DNA from: Aristolochia californica
Taxonomy: Eukaryota; Streptophyta; Magnoliopsida; Piperales; Aristolochiaceae
Direction: 5' to 3'
NCBI GenBank assembly: GCA_029961685.1
Contig: JARWKL010000003.1
Location: 13,608,782 to 13,672,781, forward strand
Length of the DNA: 64,000 nt
The notes beneath the pieces were generated by a model. It was not told where the DNA came from. It searched no databases and worked only from the letters and a program-made list of their open reading frames with translations. A program made the position numbers and the translations under genes. This document shows positions 54,960 through 64,000 of this stretch, piece by piece; within the stretch, counting starts at the first letter, position 1, and the number at the start of each line of letters is the position of its first letter.

Positions 54960-57780
54960 ACTTGTGTTTTCCAGGACTTGCAGATAGAGGACAATTGGTT
55001 CAGGACATGATAAGGGAGGGTTCTACATGTTGGATGATGTATCCATTTCTCGAGTTGTTGCTCTCACTATTGCAGAATCTTTGTACTTGTGGCATCTGCA
55101 CTTTGGACATCCCTCATCAGCTAAGTTGCATCAGTTTTTTCCTCTTTGCCAACCGATATTTCATTTGATTGCGAATCCTGTCTGCTGGAAAGCATCATCA
55201 CTCCAATTTCCCAGTTAGTTCTAGTCAAAGCACCTAGTTGTTTGAATTAGTCCACTTTGATGTATGGGGTCCATGTCGGGTTCCTAACCCATTTGGCTTT
55301 AAGTATTTTGTGTCGTTCATTGATGATTTCAGTAGAGTCACTTGGGTGTATCTCCTATGGGAAAAGTCCGAAGTATTTGATGTTTTTCTCAATTTTTTCA
55401 ATGAAATAAAAAAATCAATTTGGTGCATCTGTTCATGTACTTCGTACTGACAATGGTTTGGAATATCTTAACCATAAAATTTCAGTATTTTGTGCTTCTC
55501 ATGGTATTACCCATCCAACATCCTGCCTTTGTACACCACAAAAAAATGGGGTGGCTAAACGTAAAAATAGACATCCCCTTGAGGTTACAAGGACACTATC
55601 TGCATATAGATGTTCCTAAATCTTTTTGAGGAGATACGGTTTTAGCCTCGTTCTACTTGGTTAATCGTATGCCCTCATCTGTTTTGAGTGGTCAAGTTCT
55701 TCTTCAAGTTTTAAAACTCATTTGTAAATTGTTTGGTGTGGTTCCTCGTATTTTTGGATGTACCTTTTTTTTTCATATGTTTGGAACTTCGGTCGATAAG
55801 TTGTCACCTCGGTCTGTCAAATGTATTTTTTTGCGATATTCTCGTCGACAAAAAGGGTACAAATGTTATGATCCAATTCGACGTAAAACATATGTGTCAG
55901 CCAATGTGGCCTTTTTTGAACATACTCCATATTTTTCATCATCTACTGAACTTCTTGTATCACCTGAATCTCCTTTAGACAGTCCTATTCTTGTTGCAGT
56001 TTTGGATGTACCAACGTCATCAAATTTTTCATTACCTCTTCATGTTAACAGTTGTCGCTCTCGTACTCCTGTAGTGCCTCCAACAGTTACCTTTACAGAG
56101 CTCTCTTCTCATGATCCACCAGCTTCCTCATTGCCTGCAGAGCCTATTGTCTCTGATTTGGACCTGCCTATTAGTCTACGAAAAGGTATACGATCTTGTA
56201 CTTCTCATCCAATATCCAAATATGTCTCTTGATTTTTTATCCCCATCCTTCAAGTCCTTTGCTATGTCATTGTTTACTTCCCATATATCTCGTTCAGTGT
56301 AGGAAGCCTTGTGCTCTCCAAAATGGAAACAAGCTATGGATGATGAGATGAGTGCTTTGGTGTCTCGGGGAACATGGTGTCTATGTGATCCACCTACAGG
56401 AGTAGCTATTGTGGGGTGTCGTTGGGTTTATACTATCGAATATAATGTTGATGGTTCTATTGAACGGTACAAAACTCGGCTGGTAGCGAAAGGGTATACG
56501 CAGACTTTTGGAGTTATCGTCTTTGAGACACTCTCTCTTGTGGCCCAACTTACTTCGGTACGTATTTTAATATATGTGGTTGTTAATAAGGGTTGGTCTC
56601 TTGTTCAACTTGATGTGAAGAATGCATTTCTATATGATGATCTACATGAGGAAGTGTATATGGAGCAACCTTCTTGGTATGTTGCTCAGGGGGAGACAAA
56701 AAAGGTGTGTAAGCTGTAGAAGGCTATTTATGGACTTAAACAGAGTCCACGGGCCTGGTTTGAAAAGTTTAGTGATGTGGTACTACAGTTTGGGTTCTAT
56801 AGGGGCCATTGTGATCATTCTATGTTCCTATTGGTTGTTTATGTAGATGACATTGTGTTATTTGGTGATGATTTTGATGGTATTACAGAAGTTAAACAAT
56901 ATTTGGCCACACATTTTCAGACAAAGGATTTGGGCTCTCTCAAGTACTTGGCATTGAAGTCGCTCGTAGCAAGCGAGGAATTGTTCTTTCTCAAAAGAAA
57001 ATATACATTGGATATGTTATAGGAGTATGGTTTATTAGGTGTTAAACCCATAGACACCCCCATGGAAGTTAATCATAATCTACATGACACCTAGGGTCCT
57101 ACACTCAAGGATAAAACTCAATACCGATTGTTAGTAGGTAAACTGATCTTTGCTACAGTTACCAGGCCGGATATCTCATTTGCTATGGGAGTTGTGAGTC
57201 AGTTCATGGAAAATCCTCAAAAAGTTAATTTAGAAACCGCTCAGAGGATTTTGATGTACTTGAAGGGTGCACCTGGAAAAGGTCTTTTATATTCTCAGAA
57301 TGGGAAAATTGATGTACTTGGGTATTTTGATGCCAATTATGCTGAGTGTATGATAGATAGACGTTCTACATCAGGCTATTGTTGTTTTGTTGGAAGCAAC
57401 CTGGTAAGCTAGAAAAGTAAAGAAACAGACAGTTGTGGCTAGGTCCAGTGCAGAGGCCGAGTATCTAGCAATGGCTTATACAATTAGTGAGTTTATGTGG
57501 ATTAAGTTTGTGCTTCTTGAGTTTAGTTTTCGTTACCTGACCCTATGGTTATGAATTGTGATAACTGGCAACTATTTTTATTGCCAGTGACCTTGTATTC
57601 CATGAGAGAACGAAACATATAAAGGTTGATTGCCACTTCATTAGAGATGTAGTTATACAGGGGAAGGTGGTAACTCCTTATATAAAGTCTTCAGACCAGT
57701 TGGGAGATATATTTACCAAGCCTTTGGGGAGATGGAACATGTCTCCTTTAGTGACAAGCTGCGATTGTTTGATATCTATT
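54960..57780 (+). pseudogene. copia integrase, RT and RNase H remnant
   Basis: Pre-integrase (LWHLHFGHPSSAKLHQFF) near 55090, integrase core (FDVWGPCRVPNPFG, FIDDFSRVTWVYL, RTDNGLEYL) 55255-55470, and the GKxxxxxW-type tail region near 55680-55930. RT starts near 56310 with WVYTIEYNVDGSIERYKTRL and VAKGYTQTF, VQLDVKNAFLYDDLHEEVYM, and YVDDIVLFGDD at 56840 (catalytic block intact). RNase H follows with ARSSAEAEYLAMAY near 57440 and HERTKHIKVDCHFI near 57605, before the polypurine tract. Frameshifts and stops are scattered, including TAG at 56717. Confidence 0.85.
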
Positions 57781-57798
57781 CTCTAGCTTGGGGGAGAG

Positions 57799-58119
57799 TG
57801 TTAAAATACAAGTTCAGGGGTATTTTGGTCATTTCCTATATTTTCTATTTTACATTTTTTCTCTTATAGTATGGCAATTAGATAGAGAATGTATTATTTT
57901 ATCTCTAGTTAATTTTTCATTCAATTTAGACATGTGTTTTAGGAGATATGTAATTTTGAGTATTGAGGGGCATTTTTGTCCTTTTTTAAATTTCACTTAA
58001 ACCCTGATTATAAAGAAGCTGGAAGGGCCTTTCCGGCTCGCATTCCAAGGCAGCAAAACTGCCCCTCTTCCAGAAATATTTTTCCTCTTCTATTTTTTTC
58101 CCAAATTACCTGTTTTTCA
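57799..58119 (+). repeat. copia 3' LTR
   Basis: Directly follows the polypurine tract and ends CTGTTTTTCA. Same length as the 5' LTR. Confidence 0.95.
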
Positions 58120-58314
58120 AAGGCATCTGCTCCAAGGAAAGGAGGAAGATGATGTAACTTAGGGGGGGTTAGTCCACAATGAAGTGGAATGAATTCCCCC
58201 CGCATTACTTAGTTCATCCCATTTATGACGTTAGTCCAGAATGACTTGAATTGAAGTGAGATAACACCATTTCATTCGCTCTGGAAAAAACGGGGGAAAG
58301 CTGTTACCTATTTT

Positions 58315-58470
58315 GCGAATCATCAGCTTTCCACGCGCGACGCGCGTTGCTTCTTCCCTTCCCCCACGGCTATTCTGCTCTCCCTCTCGTCAGCCTCTCC
58401 AGACGACTGCTCCCTCCCCGACCGTTATTTTTTCCTCCCTCTGCCCCCACCCCCGTCGGCCTCCCTCTCT

Positions 58471-58508
<38 letters not shown>

Positions 58509-58930
58509 CAGTATTTTTTCCTCCCTCTACCCCCAACCCCGTCGGTCGTCCTCCCTCTGCCCCCACACCCGTCGCAGAGCACGGGAGGCTTTGTTGCAGA
58601 GCCCCTCGGCCTCCCTCTCTTTCCACCCCCGTCGGCCTTCCTTCCTCCCTCTCTCGACCTCCGTCGCAGAGCACGGGAGGCCAGAGCCCCTCGGCCTCCC
58701 TCTCTTTCCGCCACCCTCCCCGTCAGCCTTCCTTCCTCCCTCTCTCGACCTCCGTCGCAGAGCACGGGAGGCCAGAGCCCCTCGGCCTCCTGGCTTCTCT
58801 TCTCTCTCGGCCTCCCTATTTTCTCCCTCTCGGCGCACCGTCGGAGCGTCGTCGTTGCCCGCCGCCATCGCCGTTGCCCGCTGCCGTTGCCGGTGCCAAG
58901 CCCGCCGCAGAGGAAGACGAAGACGATGTT
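58315..58930. other. GC-rich cargo block in the Harbinger-like element
   Basis: Pyrimidine-rich, about twice as GC-rich as the flanks. It contains a 34-base C run (58472-58505) and a minisatellite. ORFs of 206 and 198 codons on + and several on - are low-complexity (Pro/Ser/Leu or Gly/Arg) and resemble no family I know. Confidence 0.6.
58571..58790. repeat. minisatellite, ~2.4 units of 91-92 bases
   Basis: Units begin GTCGCAGAGCACGGGAGG at 58571, 58663 and 58754, followed by CAGAGCCCCTCGGCCTCC-like sequence. Confidence 0.9.
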
Positions 58931-58966
58931 TAATTTTTCCTAAGTTAGGAAAAATTAAACATCGTC
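58922..58966. repeat. perfect 22-base inverted repeat with 1-base centre
   Basis: The arms 58922-58943 and 58945-58966 are exact reverse complements around G58944. It marks the sharp GC-rich to AT-rich boundary. Confidence 0.95.
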
Positions 58967-59681
58967 ATAATTGGTTTAATTATCCAATTAATTAAACCAT
59001 TAGTTTTTATTTTTTGTTAATATATTATTAATTAATAATATTTAAAATGTATATTATGTTATTGATAAATTAATATATTTATTTATTTATTATGTATTTA
59101 TTTATTTTTTATTAAAATAGTGAGTTTTAATGTTAAACTATATCTTATGTTATTACAGAATAATTTATTTATTTATTATATTCACTTATGTTATTTTTAA
59201 CTTTTTTATTTATTTTAAATAATTTATTCTAGTCACAATAAATTAGTATATTAATTTATAATAAACTATAATCATTAATTGGTTTAATTATCCAATTGTT
59301 ATAATTAATTAAACCATAATTATTGTTTTAATTTATAATAAATTATAATCATTAAGTAATATAATATAATTTTTCATTAATTAGGATATTAATATATTCT
59401 AATACTACACGTTAAATCACTTATAAGTGTAGTAACCACGTTTATTTTTGTTAATTATATGTTTAAGTATATGTTCTATTTAAGTATATTATAAAATGTT
59501 ACTTATTCTCTTTTTTATATGATATTTTTCATTTGGGGGCACTAACACTGGAATCTATTTTCCAACTACTTGAACTTGTCTATACTAACACCCAAACATG
59601 AGTTGAAGTGGAAACAATTCATCTCACTTCAATTCAATTTTTCACTTCATTTCCACTTCATTGTGAACTAACCCCCCCTTA

Positions 59682-60651
59682 GCTGATGAAGGATGACCAA
59701 GCCATAAGTGTTTGGTGCAGATTCAAAAGCATGTAATTGCTGGCATCCCACATAACTAAGAAGTAGAGTCCATTTATTTCAAGTCACCAATCATCTTTTT
59801 CATTTGAATGTCTTGAAAGAGACATACGTGGAAAGCCACAAATCTTAGACTCTCAGCTATCTACCAATGCAATAGATCCTATTGACTCCTTACAATCCAG
59901 AGGTGAAAAGATGAGAGTTACTTGTCATGTGAGCATAGGCCTCAAAATCTATAATCTGCGATGAACTAAGAGAGGAAACAAGAGCACTAGAAGTCATGCC
60001 TGTATGAGAAAGGGTGGCATTGGTAGGAGAGGGACTAGTGTCTTGGAGACCACTAGATTGCACAAACTGATGGATTAAACTTTTGAAAATTGTATCTTGC
60101 AACTGTAAACACCTTCAATCCTTAACTATTTTGAGAGGTCCCAGATTCTTCAATAACCTGATGTGCCCATTCAGGTTCGCTGCCTTTATCCCAACACTTC
60201 TTTGACATAGGATTAGTTCTACTGCAATGTATACAAGCCTGTAGGTGTTGGTCCTCTTTCTCTGCCGCTTCCTACTCCTTCAATTCCTGCCTCTATCTCT
60301 CTAATATTCTCCTTGGCCTCTGCTGCAGTGTATACTTGTGTTTAAGGTGACAGATGAATTCCCTTTGGGGTAGTCTCAGAAGATTGAGTAACTACAAATT
60401 CTGCCCTCAACAAGGCAACACATGTCCTTAAACAAAGGAGCAGTAATGCTGGCCAGTAGTTGAGCCCGAAGTGAATCAAAATCTGTCTGAAGGTATCAAG
60501 TAAACTAACTATTTTGAGAATCTCTCTTTGCTTGTCTAGCTCTTATTAACCAGTAGTTGAGCTCGAAGTAAATCCAAATATGGGCCGAAGGTATTAAGTA
60601 AACTAACTACTATAAGAATCTCCCTTTGCCTGTCTAGCTCTTATTAATTAT
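59682..60651 (-). pseudogene. old copia gag-protease part (minus)
   Basis: Minus strand: a CCHC-like knuckle (CIHCSRTNPMSKKCW, with His changed to Pro) near 60210-60170, protease region SSQIIDFEAYAHMTSNSHLF near 59950-59890, and pre-integrase LGHPSSAK ending at 59682. Protease D-S-G is altered to D-F-E. It is continuous with 58125-58158 and 52150-52886 once the younger insertions are removed. Confidence 0.75.
60453..60646. repeat. 97-base tandem duplication in the old copia leader
   Basis: Copies start CCAGTAGTTGAG at 60453 and 60550 and both end TCTAGCTCTTATTAA. The copies differ at several positions, so the duplication is old. Confidence 0.85.
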
Positions 60652-60783
60652 TGAATTTTTGGAAAAGAGAAACTTCACTAACTTATTGTAATTTGAGTAT
60701 ATGAGCCTCTATTTATAATTCAGGAAACAAGTAAAATCCAATTAATTAAATACTCTCATCCCAATTACACCTAAGGTTAAATA
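60652..60783 (-). repeat. old copia 5' LTR, truncated by a LINE
   Basis: TGAATTTTTGGAAAAGAGAA and CTATTTATAATTCAGG match the solo LTRs at 22994 and 24027, so the old copia and the solo LTRs are one family. The LTR is interrupted at about 60784 by a LINE and its remainder is beyond the window. Confidence 0.75.
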
Positions 60784-63700
60784 TTTTTTTTTTTGAAAGA
60801 AAGGTGTGAATATATTGCAAAAAGAGAGATAATATAATACCTAGCTAAAGTGGCCTTCCTCCACAACAAGCTATTGGAGGGAAACGCCCTGTTTAGCTTG
60901 AATGTCAGCTAAATAATTAGCAGATCTAGGAATGTAATTCCACTTACAATGTATTTGGGAAATTAAAATACATATATCCTCATATAACTCCCAATGCCGC
61001 CAAGGAGGTTTTGAAGGCTTCGTACACCAATTGATAATTATTTTTGAATCACCTTCAATGCAGAGAATGCCCTCCATCTTTTGCTTGAAGAGTTTTAGCC
61101 CATTATACAGCCCGTGTAACTCAGCACTTGTTGAATATGATATACCAATCGGACCCGCATATGATAAAAGAAGGTTCCCATTTCATCATGAATCACTCCA
61201 AATCCAGCAGGCCCCGGGCATCCAAACACACTTCTGTCGAAGTTTAATTTGAAATGCCCCACTGGAGGTCGAGACCAAGTTCTCATAATAGGAGGTCGAG
61301 GCGGAAAGGACATTTTTGCAATAAGTCGCCAGTTTTCGCGCAAGTTTGATCCTTGTAAGTTATAAAATTCCTTCCGAAAGAGTACCCAAGAGGACACTTG
61401 CCCAACGATTCTATTACATAAAATTTTCCAAGAAAGAGATTTTTGGTTAAATTTTTTGTTGTTTATTTCTTTCCATAAATTCCAGACCATGTGCCCAACA
61501 CAACAAGAAATTAATATTTTTCCCAATTTGGGAAGACGAGCACTTATAGTAGTGAAGATTGTGGAGTGTAGGGATTGAGAAGGGCAATATTGTAACCCAA
61601 TTTTGTTCATTAGTTCGGTCCAGACCAAGTGGGCATATTAGCAGTGCAAAAGGGTATGATCAGCAGTTTCATGAGAGGAATTGCAGAATGGGCACAATGG
61701 TCCGAGACACTATTTCCACATCGAATTAATGCATCGGAGGTTAAGATTTTTTTCTGGCAAGCGGTCCAAATAAAAAACTTTGCACGAGGTGGAATGTGTA
61801 GAGACCATGCAAAAGCAGCTGGATGAGCTGATTGATGTGCTTGGGGAGAGATCATGAAGTGATAGGCAGAAGCAGTAGAGAATGTACCTTGCCTGCATGG
61901 CATCCAGATTAGTGTGTCTGATGTGTTTTTTATTCTTACTGCGGACAGATTTGTGACAAGATCTGCAACTTCCAAAGCTTCATCATCTGTTAAGGCTCGT
62001 CTGAGATCTAAGGTCCATTCACCAGAGGTCAGCCGTTACACAAAAACAGTCGCATCCTGAACTCTTGATTGGCGATCAATACGTCCATGACTATCTTTGA
62101 AGTTGCTTGAGCCAACCCACTAGTCGGTCCAGAACTTAGTTTGACGACCAGAACCAATGTAGCATTTGACCGCGGATTTAAAGATAAGCAAGAGTTTGGC
62201 AATCTTCTTCCATACGGGGGATAATTTGTAATATCTCCCACCATCAAGCCACCACCCGCTACCTTTCCCAGATTTGGCTTCAACCATTTTCCGCCATAAC
62301 AGAGTAGGTTGCACATTAAATTTCCATATCCACTTCAGTAATAAGGTAGAGTTGGTAATTGCAATATCCCGAATCCCAAGACCACTCATCATGATGGGTT
62401 TACAAACATCATCCTATTTTACAAGACTATACTTTCTTTCCCAATTTGGCCCATCCCATAAAAATCTTCTTTTAAGGAGTTCTATTCTATTTCGAACAGA
62501 GGCTGGACAGTGATGCAATGACATAAAATAAGAGGGTATGCCATGTAAACAAGATTTAATAAGAACCAGCTTACCAGCTTTGGACAGAAATCTTCCTTTC
62601 CATGATGTAAGACGGCCTTCGAGGCGTTCAATGACAAGGACCCAAACACTTTTTGTTGGTAAGGCAGGGGTCAGTGGCAGACCCAAATAAGTGCCCCGAA
62701 GTGACGCAACTTTACACCCCAAATAACTTGCCATTGAGTTTAATACAGAGGGATCAATATTAAATCCAATGATAGAAGTTTTTGCCCAACTTACCTTTTG
62801 ACCAGTTGTCAATTCGAAGATGTTTAGCAGGGCTTTCATGTGAGAAGCTTGTCTCATAGAGCCTTCTCCAAAAAGAATAGTGTCATCAGCATACTATAAG
62901 ATTAGGATATCTTGGTTCGGGTCTTCAGAGATAGGACTAAGCCAACCCGAGCGTTTAACAAATCGGATCATAGAAGCAAGGTGCTCGCTAATGAGAATAA
63001 ATAGGAAAGGGGATAAAGGATCACCTTGTCTAATCCCCCTTGATGCTTTGAAGAAACTGCACGGCTTTCCATTAACGAGGACAAAATATGATGTAGTAGA
63101 AATACAACTTCTCATCCAAAATTTCCACCTAGTCCCAAAACCCATTCGATCGAAAAGGTGATCAACAAGTTTCCAATCTACCCGGTCAAAAGTTTTCTCA
63201 AAATCTATTTTTAGGACGAATATGGTTTGGGAAGATTTTTTGAAAGAATCTAAAAGCTCATGAGCGGTCATGGAAGAGTCCAAAATATTTCTATAACGGA
63301 TGAACGCACTTTGACTAGGACTAATAACCTTCAGAAGGAGGGCTTTGAGCTGATTTTCCAAAAGACGACCAATGATTTTGTAAGAGCTAGTGGTGAGGCT
63401 AATGGGTCAAAAATCTTGGAGCAATTCTTTATTTGACTTTTTTGGGATAAGAGCAATGAAAGATGCACCGATTCCTCTATGGGTTATGCCGACTTCGTGG
63501 AAATTGTGGATAAGAGCATACACATCATTTTTTTATCAAATCCTAGAAACAATGGTAAAACCGTCCGGTCCAGGAGTTTTATCTTTTGGAAGGCCGAGGG
63601 CAGCCAAATCAATTTCTTTAGTAGTGAACAGCTTTTCCAGATTTGCAGTGTTGTCAGAAGAGATTCGCTGGAAATCGAGTTGCGGGAGCTTAGGTCTGTT

Positions 63701-64000
63701 GTAACACTCTTCTCATACAAGTCTGAGAAATACTTCACCAGAAGGTTAGATATGGAGGTACTATTCGTTATCACTTGGTCTCCATGACAGAGAGTAGTGA
63801 TACGGTTAGACCTCCTCCTAGCTGAGGCGATGGAATGAAAAAACTGTGTTCCCATCTCCCTCGGCCATCCAGCGGAATCTAGCACGTTGTTTCCAACGGA
63901 CCAATTTTAAATGAAGCAAATTAAAATACTCCATATTTAATTGATTTCTAATTAGTAAATTAGGAGGAGAAATAAACCTTTGTTCTTCGAGTAGATCCAA
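60784..64000 (-). mobile_element. L1-type LINE (minus), 5' part beyond window
   Basis: A T-run at 60784-60794 marks the 3' end. The minus strand carries RNase H, zinc-binding and RT regions in order up to the window end. It is the same family as the full-length LINE at 14358 and inserts into the old copia LTR. Its target duplication cannot be checked. Confidence 0.88.
60871..64000 (-). pseudogene. LINE ORF2 remnant (RT, zinc region, RNase H)
   Basis: RT: LKIDFEKTFDRVDWKLVDHL near 63210-63150, GIRQGDPLSPFLFILISEHL near 63030, then a stop where YVDD should be (reads LIL then stop, Y-A-D-D region at 62885-62895), GQKVSWAKTSIIGFNIDPSV near 62800. RT tail: SGLGIRDIAITNSTLLLKW near 62390. Zinc region: PPRAKFFIWTACQKKIL near 61780. 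RNase H: LNFDRSVFGCPGPAGFGVIH near 61240 (FDGS changed to FDRS), then IEGDSKIIINWC near 61060. About five frame breaks. Confidence 0.8.

Larger units (their letters stand above)
52892..58119 (+). mobile_element. Ty1/copia element with 321-base LTRs and perfect TSD
   Basis: LTRs 52892-53212 and 57799-58119 are both 321 bases. The primer site TGGTATCAGAGC (53213-53224) matches plant initiator tRNA-Met. The polypurine tract TTGGGGGAGAG ends at 57798. The 5-base duplication AAGGC (52887-52891 and 58120-58124) is perfect. By eye roughly 8% of LTR positions differ, so it is not recent. It inserted in the sense direction of the host gene, into an older copia. Confidence 0.97.
58162..59678. mobile_element. 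PIF/Harbinger-like non-autonomous element (1517 bases)
   Basis: Terminal inverted repeats GGGGGGGTTAGTCCACAATG (left) and GGGGGGGTTAGTTCACAATG (right, complement) continue with AAGTGGAA, one mismatch in about 28. They are flanked by TTA duplications (58159-58161 and 59679-59681). A 3-base TTA target is diagnostic of PIF/Harbinger. No transposase is encoded. Removing element and one TTA restores continuous copia pre-integrase sequence on the minus strand. The interior holds a GC-rich block, 58315-58930, within otherwise AT-rich DNA. Confidence 0.85.
52077..64000 (+). other. PTM-like: intron 7 of the PTM-like gene (continues past the window)
   Basis: From the donor at 52077 to the window end, nearly all sequence is accounted for by nested transposons. 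No candidate acceptor-plus-exon encoding the remaining PHD ligands was found here. Confidence 0.6.

Noticed and set aside
58313..58995. ORFs of 206, 198 and 134 codons (+) and 131, 113 and 94 codons (-) in the GC-rich block
   Set aside because: Low-complexity translations of a CT-rich minisatellite and poly-C run, open in several frames at once; no family resemblance.

Overview
This window is nuclear DNA from a flowering plant, very probably a eudicot or other broad-leaved angiosperm. The evidence is AT-rich sequence, GT-AG introns, a plant-specific DDT/PHD chromatin gene, and plant clades of LINE, Ty1/copia, Ty3/gypsy and hAT elements with initiator-tRNA-Met primer sites. I cannot name the species.

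There is one host gene. It is a PTM-like DDT/PHD-finger protein on the + strand, starting at 11982. Seven exons can be placed (11982-13447, 13552-14160, 47993-49037, 49131-49428, 49557-49681, 50991-51571, 52048-52076). All join in consistent reading phase to 1384 codons, and the 3' end lies beyond the window. Domains run Tudor/Agenet-like region, AT-hook-like motif, DDT, PHD, a conserved GWCFSC region, and the start of a second PHD-like finger. Intron 2 is 33.8 kb and intron 7 is at least 11.9 kb. Both are large only because of transposable elements.

Layout. 1-2848: 3' end of a Tat-like gypsy element. 2849-4441: unassigned. 4442-4945: copia 3' end and LTR. 4946-6159: 5' end of a minus-strand gypsy element. 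6330-10628: minus-strand copia element whose pol is largely replaced by a gypsy fragment. 10629-11981: upstream region of the host gene. 14161-47992: intron 2, holding a 7.2-kb full-length LINE, two solo copia LTRs in opposite orientation, several truncated LINEs, a minus-strand copia (28349-38878) interrupted by three LINE insertions, a 5.4-kb hAT element (39025-44430), two more LINE tails and a possible RTE-type remnant. 49682-50990: intron 5 with a LINE tail. 52077-64000: intron 7, an old minus-strand copia split by a younger plus-strand copia (52892-58119, TSD AAGGC), by a PIF/Harbinger-like element (58162-59678, TSD TTA) and by a minus-strand LINE running off the end.

All element ORFs are broken to some degree, and no complete coding capacity was seen in any of them. 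Insertion order can be read from the nesting, target-site duplications and restored reading frames. I found no CRISPR, rRNA or tRNA genes and no clear new biochemical system. The most unusual features are the tolerated 33.8-kb intron and the Harbinger-like element with a GC-rich cargo, a 34-C run and a perfect 22-bp palindrome.
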